Positions 14,423 through 28,203 of a DNA stretch of 64,000 nucleotides are shown one piece after another. The notes under the pieces were generated by a model that saw only the letters and a program-made list of their open reading frames with translations, was not told where the DNA came from and made no database searches. The number at the start of each line of letters is the position of its first letter. Positions within the stretch are counted from its first letter, which is position 1. The stretch covers positions 46,977,207 through 47,041,206 of the forward strand of contig CANTUZ010000006.1 in the NCBI GenBank assembly GCA_947846985.1. The letters run 5' to 3'. Source of the DNA: Fratercula arctica. Its lineage: Eukaryota; Chordata; Aves; Charadriiformes; Alcidae. A program made the translations under genes and the position numbers.

Positions 14423-15474
14423 TGAAAGCTTTAATTAGACTCACAAAGGGATCTGAAAATTTAGCCGGCAAGTGGCTCCTCTGTGCTTGGGTAGGTGAGC
14501 TGCCAACAGAGGGACTGACGCTGAAACATGAGCGTGCTTGTAACCTTTGCAGGTCTTGGAGAAAACAATTTTATTAGAGAAAAAGGAGAAAAGGGGGTGG
14601 AAGAGTTTCCTGCTTAAAGTCGGAAGTGTGTCTTCTCTGCTCAGTGCCCTACGCTGGCTCAAAGGTAGTTTCATGTGTCACTGTGCTGTACCCACTGTCA
14701 CTCAGTCTCTGCTGCTGCTCCTGCTCTCCCTTCGGTTCTTTCGCATGGGATGTAACTCTTCATCCTCGCCGCTGATCTCCGCTCATTTCAGTGTCTCCCG
14801 AAGTATTGGCAGCCTTCAGGTTTCCTTTTTTTAATTGCGTGTCTGAGCAATGCGTGCCTGCTTTGAAGATCAGAAGTGAAACGCATCAGCTTTTTGTTGT
14901 GATGGGCCTCAGTTAAAATGCAAGAGACCGATGATGTTTGGGAGGGGGTGGGGTGGGATATGGGAGGCACTTAACACAAGTTTGAATAGTCTTAATTTCT
15001 GCGCTGATGGCAATATGTAGAAAGGTTTTGTTTTGCGATTGGAAAAGATGCATTGCCTTGGGAATCCAGACTATGACACTGTCTTACAGCTTACACTTAA
15101 AATTATTCTTACTCCATTGTATGATTTAATTACCTAATGCATTTGACGTTTTTGGATGATGCTGTTACTGATATTTTCAGAGTCTCTCTAAGATACTCTT
15201 TGCTTGCTGTAAAGCCTTTAGCAATCCTCCAGCCTTGGACTGGAGGAGCCACTTCAAGCTTAAGGCAATGAGAAGGGTGAAATGCGGATCCAGCTCTTGC
15301 ACAGCCTGGTTCGAAGTGCAGCCGGGGCGCAGGTCTGCGTTTGGGGTCTCCACCTGTAGGAAATGCTGTGATGCTGCAATATCATGTGTGCTCAGGGTTT
15401 GTTTCATGCTCTTCCTCCTGCTGCAGTTTGCTCAATTTGCAGGAATTTAAATTAATTCCTCAGGGCAATGCATT

Positions 15475-16014
15475 TCTCCACTCTGGTGAGACCCCACCTG
15501 GAGCACTGTGTCCAGCTCTGGAGCCCTCAGCACAAGAAGGACGTGGACCTGTTGGAGCGGGTCCAGAGGAGGCCACGAAGATGCTGGGAGGGCTGGAGCC
15601 CCTCTGCTGTGAGGACAGGCTGAGAGAGCTGGGGGGGTTCAGCCTGGAGAAGAGAAGGCTCCGGGGAGACCTTAGAGCCCCTTCCAGTCCCTAAAGGGGC
15701 TGCAGGAGAGATGGGGAGGGACTCTTGATTAGGGACTGGAGTGATAGAACAAGGGGTAATGGTTTTAAACTGAAAGAGGAGAGATTTGGATTATATTTTA
15801 GGAAGAAATTCTTGACTATGATGGTGGTGAGCCCCTGGCCCAGGTTGCCCAGAGAAGCTGTGGCTGCCCCATCCCTGGAGGGGTTCAAGGCCAGGCTGGA
15901 CGGGGCTTGGAGCAACCTGGTCTGGTGGGAGGTGTCCCTGCCCAGGGCAGGGGGGTGGAACTAGATAATCTTTAAGGTCCTTTCCAACCTGAAACATTCT
16001 GTGTGATTCTGTGA
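15475..16014 (+). repeat. CR1 LINE fragment with RT C-terminus remnant
   Basis: About 540 bp from the C-terminal part of the CR1 reverse-transcriptase ORF through the 3' UTR. Recognisable: CTCTGGTGAGACCCCACCTG, the coded remnant LRELGGFSLEKRRLRGDL in one frame, CCCATCCCTGGAGGGGTTCA and an end in TGTGTGATTCTGTGAT. Frameshifts break the coding part, and no intact ORF remains. Confidence 0.93.
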
Positions 16015-16054
16015 TAAAGATACTGATGCTGTCTACTGCCTCAGTTAAAAAAAT

Positions 16055-16123
16055 GGGCAGGGGGTGGCACTGGATGGGCTTTAGGGTCCCTTCCAACCTG
16101 AACCATTCTATGATTCTATGATT
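16055..16123 (+). repeat. CR1 LINE 3'-terminal fragment (second copy)
   Basis: A separate CR1 3' end only 40 bp after the previous one: TGGCACTGGATGGGCTTTAG, CCTTCCAACCTGAACC, then ATTCTATGATTCTATGATT. + orientation. Confidence 0.85.
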
Positions 16124-18998
16124 TCCATTATACATTTTCTGCCATCAAGCAGATGAGCCCAGGCTGAAGGAGGGAGGCAGCTCCTGGCTCGGGGAGAGCT
16201 GTCCCCCACCCAAGGGTGCGGGATGGAGGGACCGACGATCACCGACCCTCCCCGCGCACCTCCAGCCTCCCGGCCTGGGCTCTGCCGGCTTCCCTGCTGC
16301 TCCCATGGCGCTGCTTTTTCCTTCTGCTGTTTGGGTGGCTGGTTCAGCCTGCAAAATCCATTTAGCTGCTGTGCAGCTGCCAGCGCTCTGCTCGAGAGAG
16401 ACGTTAGTACATTAAGCTGCAGATCGGAGAGATTGCAGTAATATCTTTACGCTAAAAGATGTGTTGTCCCAAGATGCCCCTGATGGCGGGGGACCGACGA
16501 CCACCACGCATATTTGTCTCCTGCCCTAATTACCTTCCAGCTGAGCATTTGCAGCCATACGTTGCTGACAAAGCTCGTTATTTTGGAAAGCAGAGTGAAG
16601 CTGCGGGGCAGGGGATGACCGCAGAAGGAAGATAAATGCTTTTCGTCTCTCTCCAAAATCGTAACCTATTTTTGGACCAGCCATTGAGAGGATTACCATT
16701 TTATTAGCTGAAATAACCACAAACTGCAGCTACTCACCAAAAACGGCTGCAGGTTTCTAGCCAGATTTTGGCCTCCTTCCGTATAGGGGTTGGTGTTTGT
16801 GACCTGGAACAGCCTCGGACCTGTGGCTCGCTGCCAGCCGGGACGATGCGGTCACTGCTGCAAGGTACAGTGAGCACATACAGGGCTTTAATGTCGTGCT
16901 GCTCCCCATCTTCTTTAGATTCCACATGCAAAAATAAAATAGAAGAAAAGACAAAGGAGGATGCCATTTAAAGGAGAAAGAGAAAATAGCTTTTTATTTC
17001 AGCTCTTTTCCTCTGTACTTCTGTCTCCAGATGCCAGCTATACTTGAGTGTCTGTGGGAGGTGGGTACCAAACTCCTTGTATCCCCTGAGAGTCCTTTCT
17101 CTTACCTTCATCTTCAAAACAGCTCTGTGATATAGACAAGAAGCTGGTGTTACAGGTTGACAGAAACAAGAAAACCGAGTCATTTGCCCCAACTTGTACA
17201 TCTTAGGCAGATCCTGCCTCAGAATCACTCCCCACTAAACAGTGGGGCAGGTCAAGGCTGGGCAGGGGAGCACCGGCAGCTGCTGGTGTTTGAGTGCGAC
17301 TGTCCTGCTGAGGGTCCCGTCTGTGCTGCCAAGTCCCCCCACCCGCCCTTTCATATTATATGCTGATTTTAGTGCCACAGTGGAGCCGCAGGACCTGCAG
17401 AAAGGAAATCTCTAGCTTTAATCACTCAAATCATGCAATCCTGGGCTGTGTGGAAGATTCCAGTGTTATTTTTATGAGCCGTGTGCCACTGGTTTTGCAT
17501 TAAACAAGCAATTATTGCATATCCCGGCACAGGCTCCTGTGTGATGCTGAGCCTGGAGCAGGGTCACGCAGCCTGGAGGGGACGGCGGTGCTGGGGTAGC
17601 CCTTGCTTGCTTGATGCCACAAGCATCCCGCCCAGAAAAGTCAGGCTTCGTTTACCGTGTCCCTGTGGATTTCAGGCAGGGTCATTCAAAAATAAGTAGG
17701 GTTTGTTTGTTTTTATCTGTTCGTCCCAGTAAAATAAAGTTCTAGCAACAGGTTTGTGTGCGAACTCTGAGCTTCAGAGAAGTTGAGTTTCAGGGTGGAG
17801 GTCACCTGTTTCAGGGTGTCTCCATGTTTCAGAGGACCCTAGATCCATCCTAAAATTCCATGTTTGATCTGTCTGGGGCCACGATTGTGTACTCCGCACA
17901 TGTTCACCTGTAGGCCACCTAAATAAGATGTGCATTGCCATATGGGCTCCTTAATTCAGTAGCTGAGGCCACAGCACTCATGACCTGCCTTTGCCCATGC
18001 AGATACCACACTTTTGACCAGCAGTATATATAAATTTGCCTGTGTCTTTCAAAAAGCAGGGTTTGGCAGACGTTTCCTGATGTTTATGCTGTTTACAGGG
18101 CTGAATTCTGTCCTCTGTCTGGGACAAAGATTTTGTAAAACTGTAAAACAGCAAGTTGGGAAGCGAGGGGAGGCTTTGGCTGCTCTGCAGCCTGTGATAT
18201 TGTACCGTGACTCAGAAAGGGAAATTTTCTGCCTGATGAATCTGGCAAGATGCTACAAACCATGAAAAGGGACTTGTCATTGTGGCGGAGATGAGGAAGG
18301 TGAAAGAGAGGGACTGATGCAGGAGCTGAAATATTCCTCTGGCACGAGAAGGCAAGAGACATTTGAAACCTCTGAATATTAGATTGCAGTCTGAGTGTCT
18401 CTTCGCAGTTAATGAGCTGACCAGGAGCACGCTTTGACGGAATAAATGCATGTAATTAGAGACATCTCCTACTTTTCTTTCTGTTTTGGATGACAGTCTC
18501 TTCTCACACAGTTCTCCAGCATAATTTGCATGTGCATGTTAATTAACACCTGTTATAGCAGGGAACAAAGCAGGACCCCGTGTGTCAGTCTATGCTGCAG
18601 CCCTTCCTCGGAGGTGGGAGACCTGCTGCATGTCCTGCGGGGCTGCTCTCCCAGCGCCTGGGGCTGGGTGGGACCATCACACACAATGATCTCATTTTGC
18701 AACCCGCGATGCCACCAGCAAGGTGTTTTGGCATTTAGCGCTCAAATATTTTTTAAAAATTATAAAAAGGTTTAGATAGGCGATGATGGAGTGATGCGGA
18801 GGAAGAGCCTTACAGGAGGATGGAGCCCTTTGGGTGCTTTGTCCCAGGGAAGCTGTGCTGGTTGCCCAGGAGCATCCTTCAGGTCCACGCTCACAGCGAG
18901 GAGAGCAGGGAACAGGCTGACCTGCAGAGACCGTGGTCCCTGCCCAGAGCTTTCAAATGGCCGTTCCTCACTGGAAGAAGCAGCGCGGGAAGAGTTGG

Positions 18999-19035
18999 GG
19001 AAAAAAAAAAAAAAAAAAAGAAAAGGAAAAGAAAA
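18999..19035 (+). repeat. A-rich simple repeat
   Basis: A run of 19 A followed by GAAAAGGAAAAGAAAAG. No retroposed gene body or target-site duplication was recognised next to it. Confidence 0.8.
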
Positions 19036-22000
19036 GTCCAGCATGGTCATTAGGATGAACCGCTTGGATTTATTGATAAGCAGAAATGAGTTGCTAAGCA
19101 ATGATCGGGGAAAATGATTTGGAGAGAAAGTCACGGTGTGCGGTACCAAAGGAGGGAGGGAATGCGTGTGTGTTAGCAGAACGTGTGTTCAGGTACTGTA
19201 GCACAGCAAGCTGGGCACTGGGGCTGCTTCAGAGCCGAAATGCAGTATTTTGCCCTATGGATTATTACTTTTGTTACTTACTCCTTTATTGTTCGTTACT
19301 TGATGGGTTCTGTGACTTTCAGGTTTTGAGCTTGCAGAGGAGCTCATCTTGAAGACGTATCCTCACTCTTCTGTCCTTAGATCTACACAAACATGTTTAC
19401 TCCTTGATTAAACAGATTTTCATTATCTTGTAAAAGCTGTCAAAACCATTTAGCTATGAAAAATCACTAACCAGTTCAGATATCTTCAGGAGGAGGATGT
19501 ATTTATGGCACTAATTAGCTCTTGTCAACATGTACCTACTCCAGTGTGCATGTTTCTAACCATTCAATCCCAACCCTGAGAGACACTGGCCAGCATCAGG
19601 GCACTACGGACTTGGAAAGGGATGAGGTCTCTGTTATTAAGTTTATGGTTCCCCAGCTGCCCACCCTTGACGTGGAAACAATATAAGGATTTCTGTGCCC
19701 AGATCCAGCCCTCGGTACAGGCCAAGCTGCAGAGTTGTTAATCAGCGATAGCCTCGTGGGTAAGACGGAAACTCTCTTTCTCCTGGCATTTATCCACGGC
19801 ATCTATTTGCAGCCCCTTGTCTCTTTAGCCCGAGCAAAGATGTGAGTCGTAGCTAATGACTCGGGGAGCATTTAATGATATCATTGTGCTTGGCTTTTCT
19901 CCTCCCGCCATCCGCTGTTCGTCTGCAGCCCGTCCTTGGTGCCTTTTCCTTAGATAAACTCTGCGTGGAGCGATACGGAACGCTGACTCCCTGCAGCCTC
20001 GCTTGTCCCGCACACTGGGAAAGCAGCCCTGGCCCACGCCGCCTCCTATCAAATCATCAGCAACATCGGTTTGAATGGCCACAAACAGCAGCTCCCCAAC
20101 GTGAGACCCTCTCTCCCGTCAGCAGATTTCCCAGGGAACAGAGGCGGATGTGTCCGTGTTATCTCCGGGCTGGAATCGTCTCCCCCGGACACATCGCCTG
20201 GCTTGCACAGAAATGTTTCTTGTTTAGGTAAGAGGGACGGAAAGCACTGGGAGGAGTGTCCTTGCTGATAAGGGATATGTTGACCTAAGCAAGCCTGGCG
20301 TTTCTACGGGCCAGGTCCTCCATGGAGGTGGATGAAGGCAACTCTGCCAAGCTCATGCTTAACCGGCACCATCTGACCCCGGACAGGGGCTGATCCATAG
20401 CAGCTCATTAAAGGATGATCCGGGTGTGCCGGGAGGGATTTATCATCAGTGAAAGTTCTGTGGCCAAACATCAGGGCTTCATCTGCCGAGTGACATGTGG
20501 AAGTGGGAACGTGCCCTGAAGCCCTTACCCTTCTGGGTTTGCGGTGGCTAAAGGAGAAAGAATTTGGGATGGCTGTAGAGAAATCTGGTCATGCCATGTT
20601 TTCTGCATGGGGAAGCTGGTGGGCTTATCTGGGGGAATCTGGTTTTAGAGGGGAATTCATTGTGGTGGTAAGGAGGGGAGTGTATGCCCAGGGGGACCTC
20701 CATGTCCTTAGGGACATCCAAATGGTCACCATTACTCATTAGGACCAAACCAGAAGCTGGCTGGTAGGACTTGTTAGGACCAAACGATCTCAGAAAGGGG
20801 CACAGTGAGCTCCAAACCTTTCCAGCCGGGTTTTTCCATCCTGCATTGCCCCTTTTGCTTTTGCAATGACCCGCTCTTGAGCAGGACGATGGGTAGGAGC
20901 TGCAAAGCTTGGTGCTCAGCACTTTCTGCTGGAGCACAGACTTCCAGGCCTAGCTTGGTGTGGATTTGCATTTTTTCGTTACAAAATACCAACACAGCTG
21001 AGCTGGGGCTGGGCAGGGTTCCTTCTGCTGAGCTGGGACATACCCTGTGTTAATCAGTTAATCTCTGCTGGCTTTGCTTTCTCTGAGTGTAACAGCCTTA
21101 CCAGGGCTTTGTGAGAATTAACGTCTAAAAACTGCTTTGATGAGTGCCACGATTCAAGATGTTCTGCAGTTTCAAGGAATTACAATCGACGAGGTTGGGA
21201 ATACATTGCAAGTTGCTGGTGGTTGTCGCTCAGATGCTGTATTTTCTGAAGGGCAAAGGGAGGTGTATCTGTCAACCCCTCCAGTAGGATCCAGACCCGT
21301 GGCAGCGAGGGGGCTGCCTTCAAGCCTGCTGCTGGGAGGGGACAATGTCATGCCCACAGCATGATAGCAGAAGGGACGCTGCTCAAAACCACCCTCCACC
21401 TGCCAATTATGCTTATTTTCTGCTTTCTAGAAATCTTTTCTGCTCAGAAGATCGCGGGTCACCAGCATTGCCTGCTTTCAAGATGGTGTGACTGAGATTA
21501 TACTAATGAACCCTTCATTCTCAAGCACTTTCTTCCATTTTTGGCATTTAAATTAGACTCAGACTGCAGCTGGATGCCCCAGTCTTTCCTGTGCCCTGAC
21601 CCTGGGTTAGATGAGGGCCACAGTGCTGTCTTATTAAAGTTTTATGGAGACATTTCTTTTCATAAAGAACAGCTTTAGAAAATAACAGTTTGTTTAATGA
21701 ACGTATTTTTACTCTGACTATCCTGTAATTTGCCCTCAGACCATCCTACAAAACGCCTGAGGATGCTTAATGGCAATGATAAAGAAATCATGAACTCAGA
21801 GGAGCCAAGGATGTTGGCCATTTCTTCCCCAAGACCATTTGTTAGTCCATGGCATGAGTATTTGTGTGTTGGGCTGTGCTCATGTACTTGCTGCCTTGTG
21901 TAAACAGGCTTTTACCCTGCTGCCGCCGCTGCCATTCGCTGACAGACCTTCACGTGCCACGGTCTGATCCTGTCTGGGGTGTTCCCTGCTGTGCTGGGGG

Positions 22001-22120
22001 TCTGGCCACCCCCGGAGCTCAAATGAGGTGTCTGGGGCCTTGGATGCATTAATGGTGGCATTATAGACTGAGGCATCATCAAAATAAGGACCTGCTCAAG
22101 AAAAATTTTGTGGCAGTGCT

Positions 22121-22189
22121 GGGTTAACAATTGGACTCGATGATCTTAAAGGTCTTTTCCAACCAAAATAATTCTATGATTCTGTGATT
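22121..22189 (+). repeat. CR1 LINE 3'-terminal fragment
   Basis: TTGGACTCGATGATCTTAAA, GGTCTTTTCCAACC and an end in ATTCTATGATTCTGTGATT. + orientation, about 70 bp. Confidence 0.85.
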
Positions 22190-24715
22190 ACCGCGTTGAG
22201 GAGCTCTGTTTGCCAGAGTAGAGGATAAATTACAGAACAGTCTGAGCCAAAAGTTTAGACCCTGGTTCACATACAATAGGTTGAGGTACTACCTCATTTC
22301 CACTCATTACCAGCCTGGCCCCTCGGTGGTAAAATGCAATGTCAACTCAAGGGATGGTAAAATTGGGACCGAAAAGGGAAATAAAAGAAATGCCAGGACA
22401 TATGTTGTAAAATACATATTCATATTTCCCAGCTCCCGTTTATTGGCAAACAGATTTCAGTGGTTTAACCTCGAGAAAGCAATCCAGGTATGTGCCTTTC
22501 AGTGTCTTTGAAAGCTTTCAGAATGAAATTCCAATCATTTTTCAGCCTCCAGCCGGTACCTGCCCCGACGTGGCTGCCCCTTCCCAGGACGGGTCCCCAG
22601 CTCCGCATCCAGCCTTTGCCAATGTGGATGAGTCTGAGATGGGACCAGGGTGTCTCCAAGGTATGTCTCTCCTCTGGTGCTCAGCAGCTTGGGAGGAGGC
22701 ATTCAGGTCATGGCTTGAAAATATAACAGCACGCACCCCCACCTCCCTGATATTTTAGACTAATTGGAAGCAAGAACTGATGTTTTTATGGAGTGAACCT
22801 TCTTCTCATTTCCATCCTAAATTATTTATGTCCAGCTCATTCCCAGTAGTTCTTGTGGTGTTAGCTTAATTATTTTCTGTTCCTGCTGTGACTCCTTATA
22901 TACTTGTAAACAGCAATTGTATCCTCTCTCAACCTGCTCTTCTTTTTTTCAGCTAAACAAGCTAAACTTCTCTAGTCCCCTCAGAAACCTGTACTCTCTT
23001 ATTTCAGGCAAGAAAATGATTAAATCTGTAAAATGAAGAACCCGATCAGGAGCCTGATGACCTGTCCCAGGTTATCTCTGCTCAGCGGGTGAAACGCTGC
23101 CGCGTGGAGCTGCTGAGCAAACCTCCACTGGTTTGAACTTCACCACGATTCCCCCTGCCAAACGTAAGTGCTTGTAAAGTCAAACCGAGAAGCTTAAATA
23201 AACAAACTGCTTTCTCAATGCGGGGTTATACGTGTATAAACACAGAAAGGGGGTTACCCCATTTGATTATCTACAGAGCAGGTGCAAAGAAGAGCCATCT
23301 GCATTGCTGATGCCCAAGCCTGATTTTCAAAGGTTTGATGTCTTTCAGGTTGCATTTCTGCTTAAGTGTCACTGATGAAACTAATTTACGCTAAATTGTA
23401 TGGAACCAGAGGGATTTCTGTGAGAGCTAGTTCTACAGTGCCTTTCACAGGAGGCTTTTCCATCTGAAAAGGTAAGGCTTTTCCTCCGCTCCCTCATCAA
23501 ACCCCTTTACCAAACCTTTTCAGTTGTGCCGTGAGGTCTGCGTGTTGCAAAATTTAACGTTTTCATGTGTTTTCCTGAGGCTTAGAGCAGAGTGGTTTGT
23601 TTTGTTGGCATCAGGAGGATGGGAACCATGTCACAACACTTCATCCCGTGCTTGATTCTCCTGTTCTCTTTCCTGGATTTATCCATGTTTCATATTTGGA
23701 GCTATAAATGGATCATTTCAGAAAAAAAAAATGCGACTAAAACTCAGGGAGAGCACATATTTGGCATCCATCCCCGACGTGTTAGGTCTGTGCAAAATCT
23801 GCTGCTCTCCTTTGAGGCACCAAGACGACGTCCCCATTTTCCCTAGCAGCCGGCAAGCACCCACCGAGCACTTCGGAAATCCGATCTATTTTCTTCTGAA
23901 AATCTGATGGAGTGTTTGCAATACGTGACTGGGAATGCGTTTGAAAAATTGGTTTAGGCAGTCTTATTTGCTTTCTGAAATCGTTTTTAAGCATCAGTTT
24001 TAGAAAAGCTAACCGCAACCCTAGCAGAAGGATTAATTCATCTATTTTCCTAAGGAAAAATAATTACTACGGATCTTTCAAAGCTCACAAGGAGTCAGCA
24101 GTAAAACCTTCCCCAGAGCTGTCATCTGCGACTGCAGATCTGGCTGGGATTCTGTAAAATCAATCATTCCTCTTCGCCGGGGCCAGCGAGCGGGAGGAGG
24201 CACCTCTGCGCTGGCATCTGGAGAGTCAAAGCTGCTGCTGAGACTTTCCCTTCGCCCAATACGTCGAGAGATGCAGCATCTGCCGCGGTTGGTGGCTATG
24301 AATACAGATGAGGGAGATGGTTTTCATTTAAAACACGTCAGTTCTTCATTACTGGAGATGCATGATACCCGGAGGGAGGATGCCCGAAGGGGAAGGGAAG
24401 CTCAGCACCGGTGGTGGTGGTCCCTGGTGCCTGGCAGCGGATGGGTGGATGGGTGCACGGGAGGGGGTTGGGAAATCAAGCATTTTGCATCTGAGTGAAA
24501 CCACTGGGGAAAATTGAATCAAACAGTGGTGGGAAAATGACCTGGAGAAAAGCCGACAGGGAAGAACCTGGTGGGACTTTAATAGCTATCAGCAGGCTGG
24601 TGTAAAATATAAGTCCTTCTGGGAGGTGAGCCCCGGGCAAATGCAAAGAATAATAATAATAATTAAAAAAAAAAAAAAAAAGCCTGTCTGGAGGGCAGTG
24701 AGTGTTTAGAAGGGT

Positions 24716-24716
<1 letters not shown>

Positions 24717-24748
<32 letters not shown>
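24717..24748 (+). repeat. poly(G) tract, 32 consecutive G
   Basis: An uninterrupted run of 32 G, preceded by an A run (24,665-24,681) and an AAT microsatellite (about 24,649-24,664). It could form G-quadruplexes. Such runs are error-prone in sequencing, so the true length is uncertain. Confidence 0.9.
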
Positions 24749-24749
<1 letters not shown>

Positions 24750-27700
24750 GGGAAGGCAAAAGAGCTGGGTTGGGCGTCTGAGCATCACGGTGCTCAGCTC
24801 ACCTTCGCCTGCTGCAAAGCCTGTGGCCCTGCTCCAGGGTGGGAGGGACAGCTTCTTGGCAGGGACTGAATTTCTGGAGTTGCTTTCCCACTGGAAAAGG
24901 CATTTTTTCACTTCGCATTTTCACAGGGAAAAAAAAAAAAATGTTGTTTTTATTGTTATGTGTGTCAGTTTTCCTTTAGGGTCTCCCTTTCCTCCCTGTA
25001 AGCTCTCCAGATGGGGATTTATTCACCATTTTCAAAAGACTGGCATGAAGATACCATGTCAGCAGAAATAAACATCCATAATAATGTAAATTACCATTTA
25101 TTTTGGTATTTTCCTTTTGGAAAGAGCTGAAAAAACTTAAAAACCAAAATGCAAATTTTGAATTCATTTAAAACGTTTTTTTTTTTTTAATTGGTTGGTT
25201 TCAAACTTCTTTTGAGGGGGAAGCATATTGTTTCTACCAAAAACCTGTAAGCCAGGACTTTTCACCAGGCAGGTGTTGTCATGTGAATTTTATCAGCTCT
25301 CCAGACAGCAAAGTTTTGCCAAACAAAAAGGTCAGGTAAGTGACAGCGGAGGTGGGAGCGACTCTTGCTCAAGGAGATCTTGTTTTTACAGCTTTGAAGA
25401 TCTTTCTGGCTTTGAAAAAGACCTCACATGTTTCTTCTAATTCTCAGCCCACAGCTTCTTGCTTGTCAAGAGGCGTTGGACATTTGGAGCTGTTTGGCCT
25501 CTAAACCCAAAGGAAAATCAATTCACCATCAGCCAGGAGAAAGGAGAGTACAGATCCTCTTTTAGGTACTTGTGAAATCATCGTGTTACTCCTCTGCGGT
25601 TTTGTTCAAAGCCCTTGAAAATAAATTGTTCTGTGAGCAGCCGAGCTGACAGCTTGTGGTTTGCTTGGTCCCCTGGGTCCCCTGTCCTGCCCTGCCACCT
25701 CTTCCTCCCCAGGTCCCTATGGGTCCCCATGAGTGTCTATGGGTCCCCGATTCTCCTGCCATGTCCTCTGGTGCCATGGGGTCAGGCTGGACAGGAGGTT
25801 CTCTCACCTCTTCTCATTTTCCTTCTTGGTTTCGTGACCACTTTCTTGAAATCTAAGCAAATGCAACGCTCTGGGAGCACTACTGCCACACCAAATTTGG
25901 AAAAACACTGGCAAATAGGTTCAAAGCCCGTTAGAAGTGTGGTGGGAGGCGGACAGACTGGGGCAAGGGAGCCTCCTGCCTTGCTTGGGGCACACCAGAG
26001 GACCTCTGCGTCCATCTGTCTGGGTGACCACTGTGTCCCTTCCTTTGCAGAGCACAGGGCAGCCGTTCCCAAGCACAGTCCTCCCACCTGCAGGACCCTG
26101 CGTGCCCCAGCGCATCCCCGTCCCCGCTCCACACAAGGCCTTGGGGCCGCCTTTGCAGCGGGTTTGTTCAATGATTAGCAGAGAAGCGTGGGGGGATATT
26201 CTGTTTGTGTTGGCATCCGCTGTTTTGTGGGGGGAAAGAAGAAAAAAGGTTTAATTGTGTGTGTGGTGGATGGAGGTGATAAGTGCTGACTTCAAAGTCT
26301 GCTCCGGCTCTGCTGGTGTCGAGTTACTCCTGCACGGTCCACTTCATCGTACAGCTGTTTAATTACAACTGTATGATGATGTTGGAAGCGTGCCCATCGG
26401 GTTTGCTGGGCTCTCTGGATAACAACCCCAGCAGCTCTTTAACACGGTGACTGCGAGGGGCATGGGTCAAAGCCACAGACCTTGTTCTCCTGGGAGTTTT
26501 GGGTTGTTTGGAAGCAAAACATAGCTGGGACCTGACCATGGAGCCAGACTGTGCCCCAGCTTTGGGCAGAGCAGATAGATGTATAGCCACCTATGTTTAA
26601 TGGCTTACAACCATGTCTGAATAGACCGTGGAGTAACAGACCTGTTCAACGTTTGCTTGAAAAGCAGACTTAACCATAATGAGTGATTTCTTGGCAGGAA
26701 TATCCAGTATTGCCAAGGCCATGAAGACTAAACTCTTCTAGTAGCAAGAAGGCTTTAAAGTCCTAGCTCCTCTTCATCCATCCCACCCCTACTGCCCATG
26801 CCCCTCGTTGGTGGATCTTGGTGGTCCCTGTACCTCCAAAACCTTGCTCGGGTGTTGCAGTGATGGAGCACAGCCCACGCGGGGGCACACACACCCCACC
26901 TGAGGCAACAGCCCCACATCTTTGACAACGTCCAGGCTGCATGTGCCTGTCCTCATGCAGTCTTGGGTCTTACTGCCCTTTGGGTGGACCTGCAGGAACT
27001 TGAGCAGGTCCCAAGGACTGATGCTGCTCATTGCATCTAAAGCTGTTGACCATCCAGCAGGAGGGTGCTGGGATGTTGCTAAACCACAGCCACAACTCGC
27101 TTTCCCCAATGCTTTTCCTTCTGCCCCCCGACTCCTGCCTCTGCGAGCAGCAGAGCCTGTGGCACCGTCTCCTTTGTGACTGAACGTCGCTGCAGATTCT
27201 CTCTCCACATCTCCACTTAGAGTCTGCGAATGGAAACAAAAAAGCCTCTGAAAGAAACTGTAAGTAATTTCTAACGATCCTTTCCAGGACATTTTAAAAA
27301 ATGAAAAACGCCTCTGCTCTATCTCTAGTTAACCAAGGTCCTTTGGAGCCAGGAGACTACTGAATATTTTAAGAGCAACGTTATTTTGCAGCAGCTCATA
27401 GCTAATGAATTCCCAATTCATATTTCACAGTAGGTGAAGAAGAAAAGAAAAATCCATTTTCAGCACAGCTGTAATGTATTTTCCAGTCACTTGTGGAACA
27501 GATTGTGCTCAGAACCTGCAGCTTTAACCACTGACACAACTGAGGGGGGGGGGGGTGGTGGTGGAGGCTGTGCTCTAGACACTCTCCTTCCTCCGACACA
27601 GTGTGGTGTGTCCAGGCTGCTGCAAGTTTTGTTTGTCTTGTGGGTTTTTATAGCTCATTTAACTCCAAAGCATTTGAGTGCTCACTGCAGTTCAGGTGCT

Positions 27701-28175
27701 CCACCATAGGTGTTGGGTGGTTGTTGATGTGCTGGAGGTGTCTCTGGTGGGCTTGTGGTCAACCAGAGAGGGTGCTCCCACTCTAGGACTCTCCCTTCCC
27801 TGTGGATATTGTAGTGCAAAGCTGCCCTTGCCGGTGGCGCACGTGGCTGCCATGAATTGGGCTGGCTGAGCCCTGGACGCTGCAGGCAGAAGGAGAAGAG
27901 CTGCAGCTGGCACCGGCGCAGAAGTCGGGCATGGCAGGTCAGCTCCTGGCTGCACAACCTGTCCCAGAGCAATCTGCCCAAATAGATGCCACACAGATTG
28001 AGCTATTTTGTCCTGTGAGTACTTTTTTTGAGAAAGGGTTTTGATCAGAATGGCTATTAAGGAATAATTCCACCTGCAGGCAAGCCCTCGCGCCCAGGCA
28101 GAGGCGTTTTCCTGAACTCGGTGGGCTCAGACACGTGTGCCAGAGCTGGGCATCGAGAGGTGGCTCCTCCAGATC

Positions 28176-28203
28176 AACGTGAGTGTTCCAACGTGAGTAT
28201 TCC
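28176..28203 (+). repeat. 14-bp tandem duplication
   Basis: Two adjacent 14-bp units (AACGTGAGTGTTCC and AACGTGAGTATTCC) differing at one position. Intergenic. Confidence 0.7.

Larger units (their letters stand above)
1..15474. other. gene-free intergenic DNA
   Basis: Apart from two CR1 3' ends and T-rich tracts I see nothing that can be supported as a gene. All ORFs are short, overlap others on both strands and resemble no protein I recognise. An 11-bp perfect inverted repeat lies at 4314-4339. Non-coding RNAs or distal enhancers cannot be excluded from sequence alone. Confidence 0.7.

Noticed and set aside
18999..19035. A run as a possible tail of a processed pseudogene
   Set aside because: No gene-like sequence precedes it and no flanking duplication was seen.
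25615..26178. 187-codon ORF on the + strand and overlapping minus-strand ORFs near 25.8-26.2 kb
   Set aside because: Locally GC-rich, stop-poor DNA with ORFs in several frames of both strands, no recognisable domain and no splice-site support.
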